From assembly GCF_022811845.1 (NCBI RefSeq), contig NZ_CP064266.1, positions 1,798,001 through 1,862,000 of the forward strand: a stretch of 64,000 nucleotides of DNA, given 5' to 3'. Below are positions 34,181-42,486 of the stretch, one piece after another. Origin of the DNA: Bacillus pseudomycoides (GTDB lineage Bacteria > Bacillota > Bacilli > Bacillales > Bacillaceae_G). The position numbers were made by a program, and so were the translations under genes. Every line of letters begins with the position of its first letter. The first letter of the stretch is position 1. The notes beneath the pieces are model-generated. The model ran no database searches. It saw only the letters and a program-made list of their open reading frames with translations, and was not told the origin of the DNA.

Positions 34181-34822
34181 ATGTTACTACAAAAAGAAAG
34201 AGAAGAGATTGTAGCGTATGGAAAGAAAATGATCGCTAGTGGATTAACAAAGGGAACTGGCGGTAATATTAGTATCTTTAATCGTGAACAAGGTCTTGTT
34301 GCGATCAGTCCAAGTGGTTTAGACTATTTTGAAACAATGCCTGAAGATGTAGTTATATTGAATTTAAATGGCGAGATTGTAGAAGGTGAGAGAAGGCCTT
34401 CAAGTGAATTAGATATGCATCTGATTTATTATAGAAAGCGCGAAGATATCAATGCGCTTGTGCACACTCACTCACCTTATGCGAAAACAATTGCATCATT
34501 AGGATGGGAACTTCCAGCAGTATCTTATTTAATCGCCTTTGCAGGACCGAATGTACGCTGTGCGCCTTATGAAACATTCGGAACAAAAGAATTAGCAGAG
34601 GCAGCTTTTGCAGGAATGATTGACCGTCGTGCAGTTTTGCTTGCTAATCACGGTTTAATGGCTGGTGGGAACGGTATCAAAATGGCATTTACTGTTGCCG
34701 AAGAAATTGAGTTTTGCGCACAAATCTATTATCAAACGAAGTGTATTGGAGAGCCGAAATTGTTACCAGAGGAAGAGATGGCAACATTGGCGAAGAAGTT
34801 TGATGGGTATGGTCAACAATAG
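34181..34822 (+). CDS. Class II aldolase (FucA/DrdA-like)
   Basis: A zinc-dependent aldolase of 213 residues that would split 5-deoxyribulose-1-P (or methylthioribulose-1-P) into dihydroxyacetone phosphate and an aldehyde. Motifs are GTGGNISIFN near 26, the catalytic Glu in PSSELDMHL near 73, zinc ligands in VHTHSPYAK near 92 and the third His in ANHGLMAGG near 155. AAGGGGG precedes the ATG. Last gene of the drd-like operon, with a perfect terminator 15 bp later. Confidence 0.88.
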   Translation: MLLQKEREEIVAYGKKMIASGLTKGTGGNISIFNREQGLVAISPSGLDYFETMPEDVVILNLNGEIVEGERRPSSELDMHLIYYRKREDINALVHTHSPYAKTIASLGWELPAVSYLIAFAGPNVRCAPYETFGTKELAEAAFAGMIDRRAVLLANHGLMAGGNGIKMAFTVAEEIEFCAQIYYQTKCIGEPKLLPEEEMATLAKKFDGYGQQ

Positions 34823-34837
34823 ATGAATTTTTTAAGG

Positions 34838-34880
34838 AAAAAAGGCTAGGAAAACGATATATCGTTTTCCTAGCCTTTAG
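34838..34880 (+). terminator. Terminator after the aldolase gene
   Basis: AAAGGCTAGGAAAACGAT pairs perfectly with ATCGTTTTCCTAGCCTTT. Confidence 0.9.
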
Positions 34881-34948
34881 CTTTAGATGAATTTTGTATA
34901 ATAGTATAGATTTCTAACTGTAAAAAATATTAATATATGGAACTTGAT

Positions 34949-35092
34949 TTAAAATGAATCCAAAATATTTTTCGATACATTAAATATATTGGATGCTGCT
35001 TCTGGATTTTTTGATTTATAAGATTCGTCTAACATAGTTGTAAAAGTTACATCTCCGTTATCATTTACTGTATATAGACACACATTAAATAT
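34949..35092 (-). pseudogene. C-terminal fragment of an unknown gene
   Basis: The minus-strand frame ending TAA at 34949-34951 reads YTVNDNGDVTFTTMLDESYK and, just after, NPEAASNIFNVSKNILDSF, which looks like genuine protein. Upstream it runs into a 44-bp tandem duplication (35049-35144) that shifts the frame, and no start or ribosome site is present. Family not recognised. Confidence 0.45.
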
Positions 35093-35144
35093 ACATCTCC
35101 GTTATCATTTACTGTATATAGACACACATTAAATATACATCTCC
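35049..35144. repeat. 44-bp tandem duplication
   Basis: ACATCTCCGTTATC starts at 35049 and again at 35093, with the full 44-base unit identical, and ACATCTCC begins a third partial copy at 35137. The unit length is not a multiple of three, so it breaks the fragment at 34949-35092. Confidence 0.9.
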
Positions 35145-35308
35145 TAATGTTATTTTCTTATATTTATATAACGTGATATAGTATCGGCTATTTATTTACA
35201 AATTTTTCATGATATTCTTAAATACTTCTTTTTATATTAGTAGAAAGGATTAGGTGTGTTGGCATCTGTGGTTATTATTATGGGGAGGGGATAGTATTAT
35301 CATGAATA

Positions 35309-35352
35309 GAAAAATCCTTTGAGAACAACTTTATTCTCAAGGGATTTTCTTT
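35309..35352. terminator. Terminator after the siderophore permease operon
   Basis: AAAATCCTTTGAGAA / TTCTCAAGGGATTTT has A and T runs and lies just past the stop of the minus-strand permease gene. Confidence 0.8.
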
Positions 35353-35367
35353 CCATGCTAGTTATCT

Positions 35368-36369
35368 TTATTTCTTAAGCAACAAATACATAAAATAAGG
35401 AGCACCAATCAAAGCAACCATGATCCCCGCTGGAATTCCACTTGGCTCTACAATATGACGACCAATTGTATCCGCGAGTAACAATAGCCATCCCCCAATT
35501 AGAATGGCAATAGGAAGAAATAATTGATGCCTCGGTCCGACTAAAGATTTTGCGATGTGAGGAGCCATAAGTCCGATAAAGGCGATTCCTCCTGTCACTG
35601 AAACAGCAGAAGCTGCTAATGCGACGGCAGCGATGAGGAGTGAACGGCGTTCTTTTTCGAGCGCGACACCAACGCCAATTGCTACATGCTCGTTTAAAGC
35701 AAGGAGATTTAAGCGATTTGCTTTATAGAGAGTAAATGGAATGAGTACAGCTAACCATGGAAGAAGGGTGAGAACAAACACCCAGTCATCTCCCCAAATG
35801 TTTCCGGCAATCCATTTTGCGATAAAGTCTACTTTTGCACGTTCAGCAGATGAAATGAGAACAATCATCGTTCCAGAAAGTGCGAATGCAAATCCAATTC
35901 CTGTTAGTGTCAGTCTTATTGGCTGAAGCCCAGCAGTTTTACTATATGAAAATACGTAGATGAGACAAGCTGTAAGAAAGGCACCGATAAATCCCACAAT
36001 TGGTAGGAAGTAAACAAATGAGCCTGCGTCTATTGGAAAATATAAAAAGAAAAGGGCAACTGCAACGCCTGCCCCTGAGTTAATACCGATAATACCAGGC
36101 TCGGCTAGATCATTACGCGTTATACCTTGTAGTATAGCTCCTGATAAGGCAAGTGCCATACCAGCTAATAGTGTAATCACAATTCGCGGTAATCGAAGAG
36201 AAAATAAAATAAATTCTTCTTTAAATGTACCCTGGCCAAAAAGTGTAGGTAGCAGTCTATCATAGGACAATGAAGCTGCTCCGAGGCCCATTCCAATTGT
36301 AATGGTTGCTGCAATAAGCAGGAGTAAGGCAAGTACGATTATTCTTTGTTTTTTAGCCTGTTGAATCAT
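35368..36369 (-). CDS. Iron-siderophore ABC permease (FecCD family), second subunit
   Basis: A 333-residue polytopic permease of the BtuC/FecCD family with about nine or ten hydrophobic segments. Family marks are LRLPRIVITLLAGMALALSG near 48-67, GAILQGITRNDLAEPGIIG, and the C-terminal GGIAFIGLMAPHIAKSLVG that contacts the ATPase. The ATG overlaps the stop of the upstream permease by four bases (ATGA), so the two are translationally coupled. Together they form the membrane channel for the binding lipoprotein at 37452. Confidence 0.92.
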   Translation of the reverse strand: MIQQAKKQRIIVLALLLLIAATITIGMGLGAASLSYDRLLPTLFGQGTFKEEFILFSLRLPRIVITLLAGMALALSGAILQGITRNDLAEPGIIGINSGAGVAVALFFLYFPIDAGSFVYFLPIVGFIGAFLTACLIYVFSYSKTAGLQPIRLTLTGIGFAFALSGTMIVLISSAERAKVDFIAKWIAGNIWGDDWVFVLTLLPWLAVLIPFTLYKANRLNLLALNEHVAIGVGVALEKERRSLLIAAVALAASAVSVTGGIAFIGLMAPHIAKSLVGPRHQLFLPIAILIGGWLLLLADTIGRHIVEPSGIPAGIMVALIGAPYFMYLLLKK

Positions 36370-37400
36370 GAGAATGATCTTCCTCCTTTACGTACGATGA
36401 ATAGGAAGGATGGTAAGCCTACGATTGCGACAATGGCAGCTATTGGTGTTTCATAAGGAGCGTTAATTGTGCGTCCAAGAGTGTCTGCTAATAGTATAAA
36501 AGAAGCCCCCGCAATAGCAGACATCGGTATAACAAATCGATAGTCAGGTCCGACAATAGGGCGGACCATATGAGGTATCATTAAACCGATAAATGCCATA
36601 TTTCCAACGAGTGCAACAGAGGCCCCCGCAAGTAAAATGATAACGATAAAAAGAATTATTTTAATGACGATGATCTTTTGTCCGAGCCCGATTGCCACTT
36701 CCTCGCTTAGACTAAGAATTGTCAGTTTTTTGGAAAGTAGGATTGCGATGCATATGCTTATTGAAATAACTGGAACAACGACTTGTAATTGACTCCATGA
36801 TGTTCCGATTACGCCCCCAGCAGTCCACATAGACACATCTTGTGAAATTTTAAAGTAAATCCCGATTCCTTCTGAAATCGCAACTAAGAACGCTGAAACG
36901 GCAGCGCCAGCGAGCACAATCCGAAGAGGAGAAAGCCCACCTTTTTTCATCATCCCAATTCCGAAAACCATGATGGCACCGATAGCGGCACCGATAAAAC
37001 AAGCAATCATTATATAAAAATAGTTTACAGAAGGGATAAAGGCAATTGTAATTGCGAGTGCAGCATTCGCGCCACCAGTTAGTCCAAGTAGTCCTGGGTC
37101 AGCGAGTGGATTTCGCGTGATGCCCTGCATAATCGCACCAGAAACAGCGAGCCCAGCTCCAACAAAAATGGCTGCAATTTCACGTGGCAATCGGAGTTCA
37201 CGGATGAGGGAGAATTTTTCTCCATTAGCATTGGAAGTCAGCGCCGTCCATACATCCTTTATAGTAGTATCTGCTGCGCCAAATACCATGGCAAGCATAA
37301 ATATAATAAAGAACACAATGATTCCTAAGATAAGCTTGTATACAAAGGAAGTGGAACGTAGAGTGTCTTTTGTCATTAGTTTCACATCTTTTCTTTTCAT
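36366..37400 (-). CDS. Iron-siderophore ABC permease (FecCD family), first subunit
   Basis: A partner permease of about 336-344 residues, with LRLPREIAAIFVGAGLAVSG, IMQGITRNPLADPGLLG and NMAFIGLMIPHMVRPIVG in the usual places. Two starts are possible: ATG 37400 without a clear ribosome site, or ATG 37376 after AAAAGATG; I give the longer form. A hairpin lies between it and the binding-protein gene. No ATP-binding subunit is encoded nearby, so a shared FecE/YusV-type ATPase must be used. Confidence 0.9.
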   Translation of the reverse strand: MKRKDVKLMTKDTLRSTSFVYKLILGIIVFFIIFMLAMVFGAADTTIKDVWTALTSNANGEKFSLIRELRLPREIAAIFVGAGLAVSGAIMQGITRNPLADPGLLGLTGGANAALAITIAFIPSVNYFYIMIACFIGAAIGAIMVFGIGMMKKGGLSPLRIVLAGAAVSAFLVAISEGIGIYFKISQDVSMWTAGGVIGTSWSQLQVVVPVISISICIAILLSKKLTILSLSEEVAIGLGQKIIVIKIILFIVIILLAGASVALVGNMAFIGLMIPHMVRPIVGPDYRFVIPMSAIAGASFILLADTLGRTINAPYETPIAAIVAIVGLPSFLFIVRKGGRSFS

Positions 37401-37412
37401 GGAATAAAGGAA

Positions 37413-37439
37413 GAGGAATTCTTTAAATAAGAATTCCTC
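37413..37439 (-). promoter_or_regulatory. Intercistronic hairpin
   Basis: GAGGAATTC (37413-37421) pairs with GAATTCCTC (37431-37439) between the binding-protein stop and the first permease start. It probably lowers permease expression relative to the binding protein. Confidence 0.6.
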
Positions 37440-37451
37440 ATTTTTTGTGTG

Positions 37452-38375
37452 CTATTTACCAAGAAAGCTTTTCTTGAAGAAATCTAGTTGGAAATCTAAT
37501 GTAATTGGATCATTAAAGTAGAATTCTTTCGCGTTTACTTCAAATGCTTTATTGTTTTTAACAGCTGGAATATTTTTATATGATTCTGTTTCTTGGAATG
37601 AATTATTCGTATCGTTGTTTTTACTTATAATTAAGTAATCCCCAGCATACTCAGGTAGAACCTCAGCAGATAATGCATAGTAGCCATCTTTTAGTGCTTT
37701 TTCTTTTACTTTTTCAGGCATTTTTAATTTCATTTCTTGATAAAGAATTTCTGTTCCACGGCCCCAGTTATCGCCGAATACATAAATTTGTTTGTCGAAG
37801 TTTTCGATAACAGAAACGGTTGTATCTTCACCAATTTTTGCTTTAATATCATTTCCAGCAGTCTGCGCACGTTTTTTGAAATCATCAACCCAAGCTTGTG
37901 CTTCTTTTTCTTTATTTAGTAGTTTACCGATTTCTAAATGTTGTGTTAAGTAGTCTACTTTTCCATATGTGAATGTTACAGTAGGAGCGATTTTCTTTAA
38001 TTTATCGATATTTTTAATATTTGATAAACCAATGATTAAATCTGGATCTAATTCGATAATTTTTTCAACATTTTCATCAGATACTTCTGTAACATCTTTT
38101 AATTTATTTTCAAAACGCGGATTCATTTTAGACCATGAATCTACACCAACAAGATTTACACCTAAAGACATTACGTTACCTGCGAATGATGATAGTACAA
38201 CGACGCGTTTTGGATTTGCGGGAACTTCAACTTTACCATTCTCAGATTGGTATGTAATTGTTTCTGATTTGCTTTCCTTTGCATTTGAATCGTTTTTCTT
38301 ATCTGTCGAGCCATTGCTACAAGCACTCATAACGAGTACGAATAGAACTGTAAGTGAAATGAATAATTTTTTCAT
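37452..38375 (-). CDS. Ferric-siderophore-binding lipoprotein (FecB/FhuD type)
   Basis: A 307-residue extracellular lipoprotein. It has a signal peptide with lipobox MSAC near residue 19, a Ser/Asn/Lys linker, then a periplasmic-binding type III fold with PKRVVVLSSFAGNVMSLGV near 56-75, GVDSWSKMNP, ELDPDLIIGLSN and the connecting long helix near 150-180. The start is ATG 38375 after AAAAGGGGAAG; the frame is open 48 bases further but without a site. A perfect Fur box lies about 180 bp upstream. The siderophore is not readable. Confidence 0.9.
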   Translation of the reverse strand: MKKLFISLTVLFVLVMSACSNGSTDKKNDSNAKESKSETITYQSENGKVEVPANPKRVVVLSSFAGNVMSLGVNLVGVDSWSKMNPRFENKLKDVTEVSDENVEKIIELDPDLIIGLSNIKNIDKLKKIAPTVTFTYGKVDYLTQHLEIGKLLNKEKEAQAWVDDFKKRAQTAGNDIKAKIGEDTTVSVIENFDKQIYVFGDNWGRGTEILYQEMKLKMPEKVKEKALKDGYYALSAEVLPEYAGDYLIISKNNDTNNSFQETESYKNIPAVKNNKAFEVNAKEFYFNDPITLDFQLDFFKKSFLGK

Positions 38376-38550
38376 TTTTCTTCCCCTTTTATAAAGTGTG
38401 TGTAATGTATAGCCTTCTAACAAGATGGGTGTCTCGCAATTAATTATTCTTATAAATCTTGATATTGAGATTTTTTATCATAAAATATTGGATAGATCTA
38501 TAAAAAAAGAATCGTTATTTTCCCTCCAATTTTGTTAATTGTTTACAAAA

Positions 38551-38565
38551 TGATAATGATTATCA
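38551..38565. promoter_or_regulatory. Fur box (siderophore uptake operon)
   Basis: TGATAATGATTATCA is a perfect match to the Bacillus Fur consensus TGATAATNATTATCA, in the divergent gap nearer the binding-protein gene. Confidence 0.92.
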
Positions 38566-38655
38566 GTGTCGATTCCTTAATAATATAATTTTATATTTTT
38601 CTATTGTCAATAGTTATTTTGATTGTAAATTGAAAAGAAAAAAGGTATATTTTAT

Positions 38656-38670
38656 TGAGAATGATAATCA
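38656..38670. promoter_or_regulatory. Fur box (reductase gene)
   Basis: TGAGAATGATAATCA matches the Fur consensus at 13 of 15 positions, about 30 bp before the reductase start. Confidence 0.82.
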
Positions 38671-38700
38671 TTTAAGAAGATGGTCGAGGAGTGAACACAA

Positions 38701-39750
38701 ATGAATCCAGAAGAATTATTTGATGTGACCGTGATTGGAGGAGGTCCGGCAGGGCTTTACTCAGCGTTTTATAGTGGGCTTAGAGAAATGAAAACAAAAA
38801 TAATTGAATTTCAACCACAATTAGGTGGAAAAGTACATGTTTATCCTGAGAAAATGATTTGGGATATCGGGGGATTGCCACCAGTTACTGGAGCAAAGTT
38901 AATTAATCAGCTTGTCGAGCAAGGATTAACCTTTCATCCAGAAGTAGTATTAAATGAAAAAGTAGAATCGATCACTAAGAATCAAGAGGGAATTTTTGTG
39001 TTAATAACTTCCTCTGGCCAAAAGCATTTTTCAAAAACAGTCATTGTAGCTACTGGAAGCGGCATATTACAACCGCAAAAGCTAGCAATTGAAGGGGCTG
39101 AGAGATTTGAAGTATCGAATTTAAATTATACTGTAAAATCTTTAAAGCACTTTAAAGATAAGACTGTCATCGTCTCAGGTGGAGGGAACTCTGCGATAGA
39201 TTGGGCCAATGAATTAGAGCCAATTGCGAAAAAGATTTATTTAACATATAGAAAAGATGCTTTGGCTGGTCATGAAGCACAAGTTACTCAACTTATGAAT
39301 AGTTCAGTTTCCTGCATCTTTAATACATCGATTACGAAATTAATTGCAGGGGAAGATCATGAAACAATTGAGCGCGTTGAACTGACTAATCACGAAACAG
39401 GGGAAATTTCTTATTTACCAATTGATGAGGTAATCATTAATCACGGTTATGAACGTGATATGACATTATTGAAAAATAGTGATTTGAATGTTAAAATCGC
39501 TGATAATTATTTTATTGCTGGGAGTACAAATAGCGAATCGTCAATAGAAGGGCTATATGCTGCTGGAGATATTTTAAAGCATGAAGGGAAATTGCATTTA
39601 ATTGCGGGTGCTTTCCAAGATGCTGGAAATGCTGTAAATAAAGCAAAACAATTTATTCAACCAGATGCGAGTGAATATGGAATGGTATCATCACATAATG
39701 ATGTATTTAAACAGCGTAATAGGGAGCTTATTAAGCAATTGATGAAATAG
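38701..39750 (+). CDS. Ferredoxin/flavodoxin-NADP+ reductase (thioredoxin-reductase-like)
   Basis: A 349-residue flavoprotein of the YumC/YcgT class. The FAD-binding VIGGGPAGLYSAFYSG is at the N-terminus, ATGSGILQPQ near 120, the NADP-binding VSGGGNSAIDWANEL near 158-172 and LYAAGDIL near 285. The CxxC of thioredoxin reductase is absent, as expected. GAGGAGTG lies before the ATG. A Fur box directly upstream and the divergent siderophore operon suggest it supplies electrons under iron limitation, perhaps for iron release from siderophores (inference). Confidence 0.88.
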   Translation: MNPEELFDVTVIGGGPAGLYSAFYSGLREMKTKIIEFQPQLGGKVHVYPEKMIWDIGGLPPVTGAKLINQLVEQGLTFHPEVVLNEKVESITKNQEGIFVLITSSGQKHFSKTVIVATGSGILQPQKLAIEGAERFEVSNLNYTVKSLKHFKDKTVIVSGGGNSAIDWANELEPIAKKIYLTYRKDALAGHEAQVTQLMNSSVSCIFNTSITKLIAGEDHETIERVELTNHETGEISYLPIDEVIINHGYERDMTLLKNSDLNVKIADNYFIAGSTNSESSIEGLYAAGDILKHEGKLHLIAGAFQDAGNAVNKAKQFIQPDASEYGMVSSHNDVFKQRNRELIKQLMK

Positions 39751-39849
39751 AAGAAAAAATAGAGGGTAAACAAGTGTAAATCTTAATTTCTTTTTCGTAA
39801 CAGCGATTTATGGATATATGAAAGATGTTTCAATTATTTTTGATAACAA

Positions 39850-39908
39850 ATAAACACCCAGTCACTTTCCCATCTTTACTAAGGAAGGTAGGGGGCTGGG
39901 TGTTTATA
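39850..39908 (+). terminator. Terminator after the reductase gene
   Basis: AAATAAACACCCAG...CTGGGTGTTTATAT is a strong hairpin. The rest of 39751-40058 holds nothing I can assign. Confidence 0.75.
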
Positions 39909-40058
39909 TATTTACTATATTTTTAATCATTTGTATTACACCGGTTTCTTCAGTTCACGTCTTTTTCATATATTTTGAGAGAAGAGAATGCAGCGTCGTG
40001 AACGCTTTATTTGTAAATCTTCTTTATTGTTCTTGTGATTTTTTACATGAAAGAAAAA

Positions 40059-40427
40059 TCATGCCGTTCCTTGTGCGTACTGATCAGGAAATTGTTTGTT
40101 TTGCACAGAGGAAATGTATTGTTTTCCATGTTTTCTAGCAACAGATTCTAGTATGTGACGTACACGCTTTGTAAGTTGGCCCTTGCTTTGTAAAGCTTCG
40201 CAGTATGCATCATAGTAAGCGTATTTAGCCCAGAGAAAATCATTTTGTTTGAATAAAAAATGATTTTGATACCATTCTCCAATGGTATTGTAGTTCGTGT
40301 TTTCATTTGCAGCTTTTATTTGCTCAATAATTCTTTTTGGTAAGGCTTTAGAAAGCTGAGAAGCAGTGTTTGTTGTTTCAGCTTGTAATGATTGCTCTAA
40401 CAGTGTAATGATGTGACGAGTAGCCAT
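40059..40427 (-). CDS. Conserved hypothetical protein, 122 aa
   Basis: A soluble, mostly helical-looking protein with no signal peptide or membrane segment. It is rich in aromatic residues in the middle (GEWYQNHFLFKQNDFLWAKY) and basic in the last third (KGQLTKRVRHILESVARKHG). AAAAAGGAGA precedes the ATG, so expression is likely. I do not recognise a family. It is divergent from the excisionase-like gene at 40628. Confidence 0.65.
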   Translation of the reverse strand: MATRHIITLLEQSLQAETTNTASQLSKALPKRIIEQIKAANENTNYNTIGEWYQNHFLFKQNDFLWAKYAYYDAYCEALQSKGQLTKRVRHILESVARKHGKQYISSVQNKQFPDQYAQGTA

Positions 40428-40627
40428 ATGTGAACTCTCCTTTTTGTAAATGGGTAAATACCATCTATATTTTTAAAATACTCACTATATTATTATACAA
40501 TATATGGAATGCATCTACCTGCTTTTTGATTTGTATTTACAAAATCTTTTTATTTTGTTTACAAAAATATTCTATAATAAAGTAAGATGAATGCTGTATG
40601 TGAAAAAATAATAAGGGAATGAAACCA

Positions 40628-40858
40628 TTGTATATAACGATAAAAGAAGCAGCAGAATATTTAAATCTTCCTGAAACTTACATTGAAGAATTAGTTCAAC
40701 AAAAGCGAATTCGAGCTGTGTATGACGGTGAGCAATATTTGCTGAATAAAGAACAGTTCAACACACATTTAGAGCAAATGGAAAAATACAAGCAGTTAGT
40801 AGAAGAAATATTAAATGAGCCAATTCCAGAGGATATGGATGTAAAAGACGAAGATTAA
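40628..40858 (+). CDS. Excisionase-like (MerR/HTH_17) DNA-binding protein
   Basis: A 76-residue protein with a winged-helix excisionase-type domain: ITIKEAAEYLNLPETYIEEL, then QKRIRAVYDGEQYLLNKEQF, and an acidic tail. I chose TTG 40628 because AAGGGA lies 9 bases upstream; the ATG at 40619 follows that site by only a base or two. It is a stand-alone gene with no integrase nearby, so more likely a housekeeping regulator than a mobile-element excisionase. A terminator follows. Confidence 0.7.
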   Translation: MYITIKEAAEYLNLPETYIEELVQQKRIRAVYDGEQYLLNKEQFNTHLEQMEKYKQLVEEILNEPIPEDMDVKDED

Positions 40859-41190
40859 AGCTTTACTTTATAGCGTCGTGCTCTATGAAAAGTTATACAG
40901 AATTATTTTTATAAATACCGTTTCAAGATCTGTAGGATAAGCATCTTGGAACGGTATTTTTTATGGTGAAATAGTAATTTTTTTGTGTGAGATGGAGGGC
41001 TAATGTCATGCTGGGCATTGGTAGAAGTCGTGTTAGTCTTTTGTACATAAGAGACATATATACTGGATAGATGTACCCCCGTGTTAAAAACATATTTTTA
41101 TATAATGGGACAGTCATAGAGAACGTAACCTGTACAGATACATATAATATCAGTGCAAACGACTTATAAAACACTGAAAGGAGTTTTCTC
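40859..41190. other. 331-bp gap before the coat-protein genes
   Basis: It holds the terminator at 40914-40964 and the cotB-like leader. CATATATA near 41052 resembles the -10 of a mother-cell (sigma-K type) promoter, but this is weak. No coding frame is supported. Confidence 0.35.
40914..40964 (+). terminator. Terminator after the excisionase-like gene
   Basis: AAATACCGTTTCAAGAT / ATCTTGGAACGGTATTTTTTAT. Confidence 0.8.
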
Positions 41191-41784
41191 ATGAGCACGA
41201 TTAGTAGTGATTTGCTTTATGGATTGATTGGAGAAAGTGTTAGAGTGAATCGAGGTGGACCAGAGTCCCAAAAAGGTACAGTGGTTGCAGTGTATTCGGA
41301 TCATTTCATTTTATTAAGTGAAAACAAAACGTTTTACTATTATCAATTTCAACATCTGAAAAGTATTACAAAAAATGTAAAAGACGTTGCTGCAGATATT
41401 GGAGTTTTGCCAACATTTGCAGAAGGTGAAGATTTTCAAGGATTACTTCAAAATTTAAAGTATCGTTGGGTGAAAATTAACCGCGGTGGTCCAGAAAAGA
41501 TTGAAGGAATTCTACAGGATGTTTCTTCTGAATATGTGACATTAATTGTAAAAGAGGAAGTTGTACAGATTCCACATTTCCATATTAAAAGTGTGAATTA
41601 TGGCTTGCAAGCACTAGAAGAAGATGAAATATATGGCTATCAAGGGTATCAAGGGTATCAAGGGTACCAAGGTAATCAAGGTAATCAGTCAAATAACCAA
41701 CAATCTAATCAAAATGTAGTATATGTTCCATATTCAAGAGTGAGAGCAACAAGACAATCAAGTCGATATAATCGATCTAAATAA
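41191..41784 (+). CDS. CotB-like spore coat protein, copy 1
   Basis: A 197-residue relative of B. subtilis CotB, with two copies of the CotB module: IGESVRVNRGGPESQKGTVV with HLKSITK in the first half, and YRWVKINRGGPEKIEGILQD with FHIKSVN in the second. The tail carries three perfect GYQ repeats then GNQ repeats and an Asn/Gln-rich stretch, ending in a basic segment typical of coat proteins. AAAGGAG precedes the ATG. First of three related genes in a row; expected in the outer coat or exosporium. Confidence 0.85.
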   Translation: MSTISSDLLYGLIGESVRVNRGGPESQKGTVVAVYSDHFILLSENKTFYYYQFQHLKSITKNVKDVAADIGVLPTFAEGEDFQGLLQNLKYRWVKINRGGPEKIEGILQDVSSEYVTLIVKEEVVQIPHFHIKSVNYGLQALEEDEIYGYQGYQGYQGYQGNQGNQSNNQQSNQNVVYVPYSRVRATRQSSRYNRSK

Positions 41785-41812
41785 TAATAATAAAAGGAAA
41801 GGAGGGATGAAA

Positions 41813-42262
41813 TTGGAAAATATATTACCTGACAATCAAATGAAAAGCTTGATTTATCAAGGGGTAAAAGTAAATCTTGGCGGGCCGGAAAGCCGTACAG
41901 GTGTGTTGCTAGCGGTAGGTAGTGATTATCTCGTTCTACAAGGGAATACGGGAGAAGTTATTTACTATCATCAGAAGCATGTAAAGGGTGTTGTAAAAAA
42001 AGCAAAAGAGATAGGGTTAAATCCTTATTTTATCGAGCAATCCTATGCAGAGGGTGCAACATTTCAGGAGATATTAGGAAGCCTTAAGTATAAGTGGGTT
42101 AAAATCAATCGCGGTGGTCCAGAAAGTGTTGAAGGGTTATTAAGTGAGGTAAATGAAGAGTATGTTACACTCATAAACCGTGATGAAGTAATTTATGTTA
42201 TTAATTTTCATATTAAAAACGTGAATCAAATAGTTAAAACGAATAAAGATGAAGAAGAGTAA
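41813..42262 (+). CDS. CotB-like spore coat protein, copy 2
   Basis: About 149 residues with two CotB modules (QGVKVNLGGPESRTGVLLAV with HVKGVVK, and YKWVKINRGGPESVEGLLSE with FHIKNVN), lacking the repetitive tail of copy 1. I prefer TTG 41813, at normal distance from AAAGGAGGG; the in-frame ATG at 41807 touches that site. It is 28 bp after copy 1, so probably the same transcript. Confidence 0.82.
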   Translation: MENILPDNQMKSLIYQGVKVNLGGPESRTGVLLAVGSDYLVLQGNTGEVIYYHQKHVKGVVKKAKEIGLNPYFIEQSYAEGATFQEILGSLKYKWVKINRGGPESVEGLLSEVNEEYVTLINRDEVIYVINFHIKNVNQIVKTNKDEEE

Positions 42263-42486
42263 TGTTTGATAAATAAGAGGGGGCAGCGTGGAATAGGTAG
42301 TGGAGAATGTTTTTGTTCAATTTCTATTATTTTACTATAGTTTAAATGTCCTCTCTGCTATTTATACGGGTGGAAAGAGCTCATGGCGTCTTTCTACATG
42401 CGTGTTTTTGCTCCCAATTATTTTTTTTAGCTACATGTGAATGAGAGAAAAAGAGGAAGCCATGCTTTGAAGAAAGGAGGATACAG
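42263..42486. other. Gap between coat genes
   Basis: A 224-bp gap with the segment GGGTGGAAAGAGCTCATGG near 42370, which faintly resembles the head of the dispersed repeats at 61 and 7700. The last 20 bases carry a strong ribosome site for the next gene. Confidence 0.3.

Noticed and set aside
40628..40858. Possible prophage or integrative element (excisionase-like gene)
   Set aside because: No integrase, attachment-site repeat or phage gene is nearby; small HTH_17 proteins are common chromosomal genes.
41638..41700. Possible CRISPR-like short repeats
   Set aside because: The repeats are nine-base in-frame codon repeats with no spacers; they encode GYQ/GNQ in a coat protein.
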